A stretch of 64,000 nt of DNA from Thecaphora thlaspeos. Its lineage: Eukaryota > Basidiomycota > Ustilaginomycetes > Urocystidales > Glomosporiaceae. The stretch lies in NCBI GenBank assembly GCA_900291925.1, contig UWYS01000001.1, positions 248,001 through 312,000 on the forward strand, given 5' to 3'. Below are positions 11,491-20,735 of this stretch, piece by piece; position 1 is the first letter of the stretch, and every line of letters begins with the position of its first letter. A program made the translations under genes and the position numbers. Below the pieces are notes generated by a model. It saw nothing but the letters and a program-made list of their open reading frames with translations. It searched no databases and was not told the DNA's origin.

Positions 11491-11974
11491 GGTTTCGCTC
11501 CAGTTCCTGAGGACGGTCTAGCTCTCTCTCTTGTCATCTGTGGTTGATTGCTTGTCGTCTTGTTCCCGCTTCGTCCCTTTTACCCGACTCCGCCCCAATG
11601 CTGCTCTTTCGTACCCGGGTTCGTCTCGACGCTACCTCGAGCAACTGTGGTCTACTGTCGCGATACCTCACGCTTCCTCTCTCATACTCTCCTGCGAATC
11701 AAGAGAATATGAGGAGAAGGTTGACGCCGAATTCATCCCAGCTGCGACGATGTCTGTCCCACTCTTCCGCCCGGATCCAGAAGAGTTGTGTCGCTTTGTA
11801 TTCATCGTAAGAGACGAGCAGATGTACTGCTGTCGTTCAGGGATGATCGAAGGGGAGGTGAGGTAGACGGGCGTGCGAGGCCAACCAGAGATGGAAGAAG
11901 AAAAATCTGGAGGAAAGGCCGCACAAAACTAGAGGGTAAAAAAGTGGGATCAAAACGAAAAGAAAATTGATCGT
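11491..11974. other. Intergenic region downstream of the ACS-like pseudogene
   Basis: No gene is recognisable. The stretch becomes purine-rich near 11880-11970, directly before the tRNA, where the T-rich minus strand could act as the RNA polymerase III terminator region. Confidence 0.4.
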
Positions 11975-12075
11975 GCAATCTGGAGGAATCGAACATCCGT
12001 CTAGTCGGAGAAGTAGGTAACCTATAATTTCCCAAAAGCCACAACAACTTGCACTAACCACTATACTAAGACTGC
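11975..12075 (-). tRNA. tRNA-His (anticodon GTG) with an intron
   Basis: Read on the minus strand, the 7-bp acceptor stem GCAGTCT/AGATTGC pairs fully (one G-T). The D arm carries the box A-like TAGTATAGTGGTTAGTGC typical of fungal tRNA-His and tRNA-Asp. The anticodon stem AGTTG pairs with CGACT once an intron of about 30 nt after position 37 is removed, leaving loop TTGTGG-C with anticodon GTG. The T arm has loop TTCGATT and one mismatch in its 5-bp stem. The unpaired T-stem position leaves some chance that it is a decayed copy. Confidence 0.75.
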
Positions 12076-12808
12076 CCGTCTGAATGGACCTTCTGGCTTA
12101 ACATTTCATAAAATTTTCAAGTTTAACTGGACTGGGAGATCCAGATTTGACGAGCAGCGCTTTCGTCAAACCTTGTAGAAGCCGATACCATGGGTAGAGA
12201 GGGTAACGAGTGTCTGCGAAGCGAGAGAAGGATACGGAACGATTCGGAAGAGAGGGATGCACAGACTTCTGCCGTGAGGAGCGGCGGAAACGGCGAGAGC
12301 GTGCGTGCGCGGCGGGGCGTGACCCTGGGGGTCACGTTGGCTGTAGGCGTCCTCGGCGTCCCAAGCGGCTGGCTGCCTGCAAAAAAGGGACGTGCGCGAG
12401 GATCGGCAGGAAAAGAGGCCGCACCAGGCTGAGGAGGGTTGCCTCTGCTCGGCCGCCCACCCAACGTAGGTGTGGAGGTGGCAGGGCTGACTGACGCATG
12501 GCGGGTTGCGCTCACCTTGCCTTGCCTGGCTCTCGCAGCTACATAGACCCTCGACACCTCTCTGCCCGGCCTGGCTCGCGTCCTTCCTCCTCGATCGACG
12601 TCCCGCCTCCTCAAAAAGCAAGCCTCCCTCGGCAACCCAGCCCTCCTCCTTGCCCACCTGTCTCGGTCCCTTATCCTCTGCCACCCCTCCGACTCGACAC
12701 CTCACCTCGACCCACCTCGCTCAGAACGCACGCCGGCACCTCTAAACGCACGCTTGCCGGCGCCGATCTTACACGAAACATCCACCGTCGAACGTCTACA
12801 CGCACGCC
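12076..12808. other. Promoter region of the EGT1-TAD2 gene
   Basis: About 730 bp with no recognisable coding sequence. The last 250 bp are pyrimidine-rich on the plus strand, as is common just upstream of fungal start codons. Small open frames on both strands look accidental. Confidence 0.45.
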
Positions 12809-15800
12809 ATGTCACCATCAGCCGTCTCCGCGGCGGCGCACTCGGTCGTCGACGGGATCAAGGATGCGCTCCAGAAGACCGAACCTCGACACGCCCCGGG
12901 AGCCGATGCCGGCCACGTCCCGCTCATCGATCTCTACTCTGGCAGCGCCGACAGTTCCTCGTCAGAGTCGGCCAAGGACAAGCTCAAGGAAGAGATCATC
13001 GTTGGCCTAAAGGGCCAGGACCGCACCGTGATCCCCGGCAGGGAGTCCGACCCCGAGGACCGCAGCTTCGCCTATAAGCGGACCCTGCCCACCGTCATCC
13101 TCTATGACGAGCAGGGCCTCATCCTCTACGACAAGCTCACTGCCGCACCCGAGTACTATCTCTTCAATGCTGAGCTCGAGATCCTCTGCGAATTTGGCCC
13201 AGAGATCGCTCGGCGCATCTTTGGCTACACCACGCTCGCGCCGACCGTGGATACCTCGCGCGCCGTCCAGCCTGGCGCCGACCAGGCGCCGCAAAAGGAG
13301 CGCAAGGACGAGCAGCGCCGCGACGGAGGACGCACGCCGCCGGCTTCGGGGCTCAGCGACGTCAGTAAGGAAAAGTGGGGCGACCAGAGCGTCGGCAAGT
13401 TCAACGGCGGCGTCAATGCCGAAGAGGGGCTCGACGGCGAGCGCTCGGTTGGAGCCGGCTCCCTGGTCGAGCTCGGCGCAGGCTCGCTCCGCAAGACGAT
13501 TCACCTCATTCGAGCGCTGGAACGGCTCCCCGCAGCCGCTGCAGGAGACCCCAGCGTCAATTACTACGCCCTCGACCTCGACAGGGCCGAGCTCACTCGG
13601 ACCCTGGAGGAACTTAGGGGCAAGGAGGCTCGTCGCAGCGACGGAAACGGCTGGACCGTCCTCGGCGGCAAGGTGGCCCTCCACGGCATGTGGGCTGACT
13701 ACGACGCAGGCCTCGACTTTATCGGCCGCGGCGGCCTCTCGAAGGGTTCAGCGGACGGCGACCGTGAGGGTCCGCGCTGCCTAATGTGGCTGGGCTCGAG
13801 CATTGGCAACTTTGACCGCAAGTCGGCCGCCGAGTTCCTGACTAAGACGGCGAAGAGCGTCATGCGCCCGCAGGACACGATGCTTATCTCGATCGACCGC
13901 CGCAACAAGCCGGCCGACGTCGCGCTCGCCTACAACGACCCCGCTGGCCTGACGCGCGACTTTATCATGAATGGCCTCGACCATGCCGACCGCGTCCTCG
14001 GAGGCGGCGTGCTTGACAGGTCCAAGTTCGAGTACCACGACCGCTACAATAGCCGCGAGGGTCGCCACGAGTCCTACTACCGCTCAAAGGTGGACCAGAC
14101 CATCTCGGTTCCGGGGCATGAGGACAAGCCGATTGAGATCGCCGTGGGCGAGCTGATCCACATGGAGAGCAGCTACAAGTACAGCGAGCGCGAGGCGCTC
14201 GACCTTTTCGACATCGCCGGACTCCGAGTCGTTCAGAAGTGGACCGACCGCTCCGAACGCTACGACGTCTGGCTTGTGGAGAAGCCGCAGTTCCACTTTT
14301 CCAGCAGCGGCGGGGCGCGGGCAGGTGCAATCTCCGTCGACAACAACGACGTCGACGGCGAGTCCCACGAGGTCAGCATATACGAAGGCAGAGGCAACAG
14401 CGGCATGGGCCTACCCAGTCCAAGGGAGTGGACGACTATGTGGAAGGCCTGGGACACGGTCACGCTGAGCATGATTCCGCCCAGCATGCTGCACGAGAAG
14501 CCGATCGACCTCCGCCACATCTGCCTCTTCTACCTCGGGCACATCCCTGCGTTCCTCGACATCCATGTGTCCAAGTACCTCGACCAGCCTCACACCGGCG
14601 ACCACTACTCGTCGATCTTTGAGCGTGGCATCAACCCGCACATGGACGACTTGAAGCAGTGTAATCCGCACAGCGAGGTGCCCACCCGTCCCGAAGACTG
14701 GCCAACGCTCGGCGAGATTCTCGACTATAAGACCCGGGTGACGAAGCGCGTCCAGAAGATCTACGACGACGTTGCAGCCGGCAGCCTCGAGATGAACCGC
14801 AGGCTGGCCAGGATGCTGTGGATGACGTTCGAGCACATCGCCCTCCACCTCGAAACGCTCCTCTACATGCTGAGCCAGAGCTCCAGCACGCTGCCCCCAG
14901 CTGGGTTCACCAGGCCGGACTGGGTCACGCTGAGGCGAAGTTGGGATGCAGACCACAAGCGTTGCGGCGGCGACCGAGCTCTGGAGCAGCGGATCAGGTT
15001 CGAGGCCGGCTCCATCGTGCTCGGCCACGATGACGACGACAGCAAGGACTTTGACATAAAAGCTGCCTGTCCGACGTCGGACATCGCCGACCTCAACGCC
15101 CAGCTTGGCAATCCTGAGTTCGGATGGGACAATGAGCATCCGCGCCGGAAAGTAGAGACGGGCGCATTCAGCATCTCTGCTCTGCCCATCACCAACGGCC
15201 AGTTTGTCGAGTTCCTCTCGGCCGCCGAGAGCACCGACGTCCCCGCTTCGTGGGTCGAGGTGGCCGGGATGCCGGGTCGCCACCACGTCCGGACCTTTTA
15301 CGGTCCTGTCGAGATGGACGTCGCCAAGCACTGGCCTGTTCAAGCCTCAGGCGCGCAGCTAGCCGCCTTTGCAAAGTGGAAGGGCGGCAGGCTGCCTACG
15401 CAACCCGAGCTGCGCAGGTTCCTCGACGCGCCGCCCGAGGCGCTGGTGCTCGACCTGTCGGTGCCGCCATTCCTCGCCGATGGCGAAGATGACGATGACG
15501 CTGCCATGTCCGCCGCCGCACACGACGTCAACCCGCCTGGGAAGCAGCCGCCTCCAGCTCGCGGCTCTGCGGCCAAGTACGTCCCGAAAGAGGAGCAGTT
15601 GGAGAAGGACCTTCGCTGGATGAAGGAGGCGCTCGTCATGGCGCAGGAGGCGGCTGACGCTGGCGAGGTCCCCGTCGGCGGTGTCTTTGTCCGCAATGGC
15701 GAGATCATCGCCAAGGGCCGCAACCGCACCAACGAGCTGATGAATGCCACCCGTCACGCCGAGCTTGAGGCCATTGACTACATCCTGTCAATCCTCCCGC

Positions 15801-16660
15801 CAAAGGGCGAGGACTTCCCCCTCGATCCGCACTCGTGCCTGCCGGGAGACAATCCGTTCAAGGAGACGACCCTGTACGTCACCATCGAGCCGTGTATTAT
15901 GTGCGGCGCGGCGCTCCGTCAGGTCGGCATCAAGCGGGTCGTGTTCGGAGCGGGCAACGAGCGCTTCGGCGGCAACGGAAGCGTGATTGGCCTCCACGAC
16001 GACGACGCGCTCGTCAGCTCGCCCGGCTACGAGTCGGTAGGCGGCTACTACCGCGACGAGGCGATCATGATGCTGCGCCGCTTCTATATCACCGAAAACA
16101 CCAACGCGCCCAAGCCCCAGAGCAAGGCCCGCCGCGTGCTCAAGACCGAGATCCAGCCGCCGGGCATCTCGATGCATGGGCCCGGCATTGCAGCGACCAC
16201 GACGTCGACGCAGCAGCAGGACGACGGCCAGAGCGCGGTCGAAGGAGAAAGCGCCGCCACCGCCACTGCCCAGCGTGCCAACACCCGTCGAGGCTCGCAG
16301 AACCTAACGCAGCCTCAAGCCGCTCCGTGCTCCAACGTGGGCTTCCGTAACTGGCACCCGGTCCCCGCCTCGCTGCCACGCTACGACTCGGACGGCACGC
16401 TGCTTCCCGGTCACAACGGCGGCGTGTGGGAGTGGACCAGAACGCCCTTCATGGCGTACGACGGCTTCCGACCGGCGGCTCTCTACCCTGGCTACAGCTC
16501 CGATTTCTTTGACGGCAAGCACAGCGTTGTCCTCGGCGGCAGCTGGGCCACATTGCCGTCGGTGGCCGGACGACGATCCGTCGTCAACACATATCAGACG
16601 GCCTACCCATACATCTTTGGAGGCGCTCGGGTCGTCTACGATGAGGACACGACTGCGTAG
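12809..16660 (+). CDS. EGT1: Ergothioneine synthase Egt1 with an embedded Tad2-type tRNA adenosine deaminase
   Basis: One uninterrupted frame of 1283 residues. Residues about 30-490 form the EgtD-like histidine trimethyltransferase (AAPEYYLFNAELEIL, SAM loop VELGAGSLRKT, MWLGSSIGNFD). Residues about 525-700 form the EgtB DinB-like part, with the iron ligands of an HX3HXE motif at His676, His680 and Glu682. The FGE-sulfatase fold starts near residue 790 (ISALPITNGQFVEFL), runs through GRLPTQPELRRFLD near 880, and resumes at Asn1176 (NVGFRNWHPVPASL) through GGVWEWT to the C-terminus. Between the halves, about 931-1120, lies a full Tad2/ADAT2 deaminase: His983-Ala984-Glu985, PCIMC with Cys1029 and Cys1032, and GNERFGGNGSV. 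Ergothioneine synthesis uses histidine, SAM, O2 and cysteine in the cytosol; Tad2 with Tad3 makes inosine-34 in tRNA. No stop, start or obvious splice pair separates the domains. The usual Egt1 is about 850-900 residues, so the excess fits the insert. Confidence 0.92.
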   Translation: MSPSAVSAAAHSVVDGIKDALQKTEPRHAPGADAGHVPLIDLYSGSADSSSSESAKDKLKEEIIVGLKGQDRTVIPGRESDPEDRSFAYKRTLPTVILYDEQGLILYDKLTAAPEYYLFNAELEILCEFGPEIARRIFGYTTLAPTVDTSRAVQPGADQAPQKERKDEQRRDGGRTPPASGLSDVSKEKWGDQSVGKFNGGVNAEEGLDGERSVGAGSLVELGAGSLRKTIHLIRALERLPAAAAGDPSVNYYALDLDRAELTRTLEELRGKEARRSDGNGWTVLGGKVALHGMWADYDAGLDFIGRGGLSKGSADGDREGPRCLMWLGSSIGNFDRKSAAEFLTKTAKSVMRPQDTMLISIDRRNKPADVALAYNDPAGLTRDFIMNGLDHADRVLGGGVLDRSKFEYHDRYNSREGRHESYYRSKVDQTISVPGHEDKPIEIAVGELIHMESSYKYSEREALDLFDIAGLRVVQKWTDRSERYDVWLVEKPQFHFSSSGGARAGAISVDNNDVDGESHEVSIYEGRGNSGMGLPSPREWTTMWKAWDTVTLSMIPPSMLHEKPIDLRHICLFYLGHIPAFLDIHVSKYLDQPHTGDHYSSIFERGINPHMDDLKQCNPHSEVPTRPEDWPTLGEILDYKTRVTKRVQKIYDDVAAGSLEMNRRLARMLWMTFEHIALHLETLLYMLSQSSSTLPPAGFTRPDWVTLRRSWDADHKRCGGDRALEQRIRFEAGSIVLGHDDDDSKDFDIKAACPTSDIADLNAQLGNPEFGWDNEHPRRKVETGAFSISALPITNGQFVEFLSAAESTDVPASWVEVAGMPGRHHVRTFYGPVEMDVAKHWPVQASGAQLAAFAKWKGGRLPTQPELRRFLDAPPEALVLDLSVPPFLADGEDDDDAAMSAAAHDVNPPGKQPPPARGSAAKYVPKEEQLEKDLRWMKEALVMAQEAADAGEVPVGGVFVRNGEIIAKGRNRTNELMNATRHAELEAIDYILSILPPKGEDFPLDPHSCLPGDNPFKETTLYVTIEPCIMCGAALRQVGIKRVVFGAGNERFGGNGSVIGLHDDDALVSSPGYESVGGYYRDEAIMMLRRFYITENTNAPKPQSKARRVLKTEIQPPGISMHGPGIAATTTSTQQQDDGQSAVEGESAATATAQRANTRRGSQNLTQPQAAPCSNVGFRNWHPVPASLPRYDSDGTLLPGHNGGVWEWTRTPFMAYDGFRPAALYPGYSSDFFDGKHSVVLGGSWATLPSVAGRRSVVNTYQTAYPYIFGGARVVYDEDTTA
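15590..16170 (+). other. Tad2/ADAT2 deaminase domain inside Egt1
   Basis: This sub-region encodes a zinc-dependent cytidine deaminase-like fold of the tRNA-A34 deaminase type. It begins near RWMKEALVMAQEA, contains GEVPVGGVFV, HAE (catalytic Glu985 and zinc ligand His983), EPCIMCGAALRQVGIKRVVFG (other zinc ligands Cys1029 and Cys1032), GNERFGGNGSV, and the C-terminal YYRDEAIMMLRRFYITEN...APKPQSK segment typical of fungal Tad2. All catalytic residues are present, so activity is plausible. It starts about 45 residues after the first half of the FGE domain ends and is followed by a linker of about 55 low-complexity residues (Thr/Gln/Ala-rich). An internal ATG at RWM could start a separate product, but no stop codon ends the domain. 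Confidence 0.9.
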
Positions 16661-17229
16661 CCGCGCCGACCGGGCCGCGTTCGTCAACCTCGGGACCTTC
16701 TTTTCATGTCATGCAATGCTGGACCGTAACCTCTGTCTCTTTTGCCTTCGCCTCTAGGATGCGTATCGCTCTGCATAACGCTCTTGACGGCTTCGCCTGC
16801 CTCACCGGCCCCCGCTTGGGCAGAGAGCAGGCTTGTATCTTTGTTGCACCATGTCTTATGAATAATGTACCTTTCATCTCTCCTGCCACGCCTTCTATAG
16901 CAACTTCGAAGCAATCCGTAGCCACGCTATGCAACTCGAAGCAGTCCGCCCACAGGCTCGCATCAGGCTCGGAAGTCTCCGTCTTGCCCCACGGGCGCCC
17001 CTATCTCGTTGCCGTTCGCCTGCCGTTCTTCGGCGCTGGGCCGGTACGGCGTGCGGGGATCCCTGTCAAGCTCAAGTCGCTTTGCTGTTCTGCCCGCAAT
17101 CATCCTATTCTGTATGCCCTCCACTTTGTTCGTAGCTGCCTGAGCGGCGGTCGCTCTCCGGCCAATGGGGCCCCGCAGCATGACCAGGCGCCCATCGGAA
17201 AAAGGCGGACAGGAGTGTGTGCGTCACCA
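16661..17229. other. 3' flank of EGT1-TAD2 up to CpG-depleted island 1
   Basis: CpG-containing sequence without a recognisable gene; it probably holds the 3' untranslated region. The composition changes abruptly near 17230-17400. Confidence 0.5.
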
Positions 17230-18610
17230 TGAGTCAAGGTACATTACAGAATCCATGTGACAGCTTGGTTTAAAGCGTGGGTCCATACCTTTTGTGATAG
17301 TTTATGTAGATTTTGGCCGAAAGAACAACAATAGCTAATTGGTCCTTGTATTGAAAGGAGTAATGGGGAAGCTGTGGTTAGCCAACAACACAACTGACGT
17401 AGTTGTCTACTCACAAAGACTAGGTTGAAGTTGTCCAATTATCCTTACTGCTATTCCATGGAAAAAGGATGTCTCTGTGGCAGGTTGGGTACACAGCATG
17501 GACAGCTGTTGAGAGGGTAAAGTAGTTATTGACTTGGGTCAAGTCAAAGAGAGAGAAGAAAAGCTGAACCTCTTGGAAGTGGGACAAAGAGATGATGATT
17601 CAATGACAAGAGAGATGTTGACTAAGTCCACAAATTGCTGACTATATTTACAACCCATCATCCACCTATGGTAAATGTAGGTGCTTGCATAGTGTGATCC
17701 TGCTATATGGAGAGTCAGGACTTTTCCATCCATGACTGTCAGCTATGGGCCATATTCAACATCTATCTAGGAGGGAAGATGAAGGAAAGGTGTAAGTGAC
17801 TACAGAGACATGTCTTCTGTAACCACCTGTTGGCCTTTGCTGGTTTGCCAAACTTGACTGCAACTTGTCAAAGCCCAATGTGTTCCCATGCATATTGACC
17901 CTGACTCATGTGTCCCCAACAGGTCTTGACTCCCTTTTAATTGGGGTTGAGACATCAGGTCCAGAGTCAGCATCAACACTGCAGAAACTGTTGGCATCTT
18001 GCTGTGGTTGTGCATGCTCCATTGTGTTTAGTTGGAGGAATGTCTCAACACCTACAACAGTCAGCCAGGAGCTTGCTGTTAGGTCCTTGGGGTCTGGGTA
18101 CTGCAGGGTGGCCAAGGACAAGTGGGACTTGCTGGAGAGGCTGCAAGATGTACATGTGTTGAGGTTGCACCTGAGTCCTAAGAGACTATGTAGTACATTT
18201 GATGGGGGACAGACCCAGGGTCTGCCTGGGGCCCAGGACTATATATATGTACATCATGCCAAAGACAACTACCAATCCTACCAAGGGCCTCTATCCTTTG
18301 GCCAAGCTTTGCCTGGAATCAGAGCTGGGAGGGTTCCCTGCAGCTCCTGAGTCCCAGTACATGGCCCATTGGGGTGCAGCCCAGCACTTATGCCACTGGC
18401 TTGCCATTTGTAGGCAAAGAGGCAGATGTTATTGGGCTATACCTCTGGATCTGGTTTGGTATCACCACTGTCTATTTGGTATGTGACTGACAAGTGGTAG
18501 CAAAGACAGTGCCAGTGCTGCATTCTGTCTTTGAATTATTTTTGTTTTTGCTTTGTTCTGACTCTTGTTCATGCTCTTGTCATAAACTTGCCTCTCTCCA
18601 AGGTTTGGCA

Positions 18611-18660
18611 GCCCCCCCCCCCTTTTTTTTGTTTTTGTTTTTGTTTTTTTTGCTTGGCTT
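18611..18660. repeat. Poly-C/poly-T low-complexity tract
   Basis: A run of C followed directly by runs of T interrupted by single G residues, within CpG-depleted island 1. It may be a slippage-prone relic. Confidence 0.85.
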
Positions 18661-19082
18661 TGTTTTGGTATTGTGCAAGGCCACAGGTCTTTGTCAAGGC
18701 ATGTTTCTTGCACCCACCACCATGCACACCACAACCACCAGAGAGGCAGATGCTCCAGATGCAGTGTTGGCCACCATGGCCACCACAATCAACATAGGAC
18801 TCCAGGAAAAGGTGGTATTCCTGTGGTCAGTGGTCAAGCTTATCTACATAGGCAAGCAACAGGTCAGCCCAACAGATCTCTCTTTCAGCATCAACCTTTA
18901 CTGGGAATACAGGAAGCATTGGCAAGCCATTGAATTCATCCCCACCTTCCTCAACAATGCTGCACTGGATCACAGCCATCAATGCACCATCAGGTGGCTT
19001 GTTGCAATCAGGCTGTAATATATGAGGTTTTTGAAGATGAGGACAACCTGCACCTCCTCCTGTCTTTGGATGAGGACAAGTA

Positions 19083-19493
19083 GTGGTGCCAAGCTGCAGG
19101 CAGGCCAGCAGCTCTTTGTCAAGCCCAAGAAGAAGGCCATGCTGGTACTCCTGGTGGACTGTCATTTCTAAGGCAGAGCCATCAATCTGTCTGCTGCTGC
19201 TGGCCACCACCTGCGCCAACACTCTGTTGAAGCACCTGACAACAGATCCAGTCATTGGCTCTGATGGGCTGACTTTCTACAACATGCAAAGGGCCTTTGC
19301 CACATTCATGATGCCAAGGGTTTCTAAGGCCCACCACAACCAACTGATGGGTCATTGCAGACCCTCAAACATCTGCTTAGCATCAACATATCAGTCCAAT
19401 TTCCCAGCACTCAATGCTCCTTTGCTGCGCAATAGAAACCAGCTCAATGACTTGGTGGCACATCAACATGCTGCCAATGCAGCAGGGTGCTGA
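19083..19493 (+). pseudogene. Tyrosine recombinase C-terminus (DUF3435/Crypton-like), CpG-eroded
   Basis: The frame contains DGLTFYNMQRAFATFMM, then VSKAHHNQLMGHCRPSN and STYQSNFPALNAPLLRN. This matches the second catalytic box of DUF3435/Crypton-like tyrosine recombinases: an aromatic-x-x-Arg block, then Q-L-M-G-H, then the nucleophile Tyr. The family normally has Arg where this copy has Gln (codon CAA) in NMQR. A CGA-to-CAA change explains it and would remove the catalytic arginine. Likewise TGC (Cys) after MGH fits an original CGC. Upstream, 18840-19150 seems to continue the protein in another frame (LFVKPKKKAMLVLLVDCHF), broken by a stop and frame change. The family assignment is moderate. 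Confidence 0.5.
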
Positions 19494-19748
19494 CACAGGC
19501 TGCCTTGCCCAACCACCTGGGACAAACTTGAGAAGAATGTGAAGGTGCACCAGAAGGTGAAGCAGCTGGTGGCTTTGCACAAGAAGCTTCTGGCCCATCA
19601 GCGCATAGAAGAGACAATCTACTTTGTTTGCAAAGCTGGGGTGGAGCTCTACAAGTGCACTAGCAACAAGGAAGGTGAACAGATGGACAAAAGGCCATAA
19701 TCCATCTATGTTCAGATCACTGAAGCAGAGATCAATGTCCTTGCAGAA

Positions 19749-20735
19749 GTGCAGAGCTTCTCCCTTTGTTTTGGGATTGATCCATCTAGCATGCTCATGT
19801 CCACTGCACCCACAGTTGGAGCAACACCTCTTCCTGCTGCCACCACTCAGCTCAGCAACATTGACCCAAGGCTTTCCATGCCTGCTGCTGCTGCACAGCC
19901 TAGTGCAGATTGCGCCAAAGCAGAAGAGAAGGTCTGTGAACAGATCAAGAAGCTAGTCATTGGGCATTTAAGCCCTCTGAAAGGCCTTGATCTGAGGTCT
20001 TGCATTGCGTCCATTGGAAGCTATGTCAAGGTGGCCAAGGCAGAGAAGCAGAGTTTTTTCCTAACATGCCTCAAGGTGCTGGACCCTTTGGGCTTCTGCC
20101 CCAACACAGGATCAAGGGATCAACTGATCAAATGCTGCCATGCCATAGGCCTTATGACCAATGTGCACCTCCCAACATCCTACTTCCAAGACCTTCTCTG
20201 GAAAGAGACAAGACACAGCAAAACACTTATTGTGGGCTTGTCAATGTCACAGCCAGCATGGACAGCAACTTGCTCTCAGGCAAGTGAGTCTCTTGTCAGG
20301 GTACAGAGACTTACTTGTCACAGGACCAAGTTGCTGGGGAACAGCTGGTGCAGGGCAAAGGCAAAGGCAACCATACATGGTGGGAAAATGGCATGGCCAG
20401 AGCTGGAAGCAGGACAGGCATGGGGGAAGACCATTGGGGCAAGGTATGTCAAGCCAGTGCACCAGGCAGTTTTGGGACAAGTGGGGCAAGGGCTATTGTT
20501 ACAAAGTGCAACCTCCATGCAGCAGGATATGAAGGCAAGGTGGCCGCTTGTATATATAGCTAAGCTGCTCTACAGACAAGGAATGGATCTGGCATCCAGT
20601 CTAGTCAATACACAGTCATTACAAGCTTGCCACATTGCCTATAGAGAGCCTGATGATGCATTGGTAGCATTGCCACAACTGTCAACATACATTGCAATGT
20701 CAATACAAACCCCACCATCTCCCCCACATGCATGA
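19749..20735 (+). CDS. Unidentified open frame inside CpG-depleted island 1
   Basis: A 328-codon open frame without an ATG at its 5' end (the first ATG is about 13 codons in). It directly follows the recombinase fragment and may be a second module of the same element. The N-terminal part is Pro/Ala/Thr-rich. The segment of about 60-150 (EEKVCEQIKKLVIGHLSPLKG...SYVKVAKAEKQSFFLTCLKVLDPLGF) looks like a folded helical region. I recognise no family. Loss of CpG rarely creates stops except from CGA, so an open frame here is weak evidence of function. Confidence 0.4.
   Translation: MQSFSLCFGIDPSSMLMSTAPTVGATPLPAATTQLSNIDPRLSMPAAAAQPSADCAKAEEKVCEQIKKLVIGHLSPLKGLDLRSCIASIGSYVKVAKAEKQSFFLTCLKVLDPLGFCPNTGSRDQLIKCCHAIGLMTNVHLPTSYFQDLLWKETRHSKTLIVGLSMSQPAWTATCSQASESLVRVQRLTCHRTKLLGNSWCRAKAKATIHGGKMAWPELEAGQAWGKTIGARYVKPVHQAVLGQVGQGLLLQSATSMQQDMKARWPLVYIAKLLYRQGMDLASSLVNTQSLQACHIAYREPDDALVALPQLSTYIAMSIQTPPSPPHA

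Noticed and set aside
14411..15343. 310-codon minus-strand frame
   Set aside because: Antisense to EGT1-TAD2 where the iron-binding motif and FGE domain are unmistakable.
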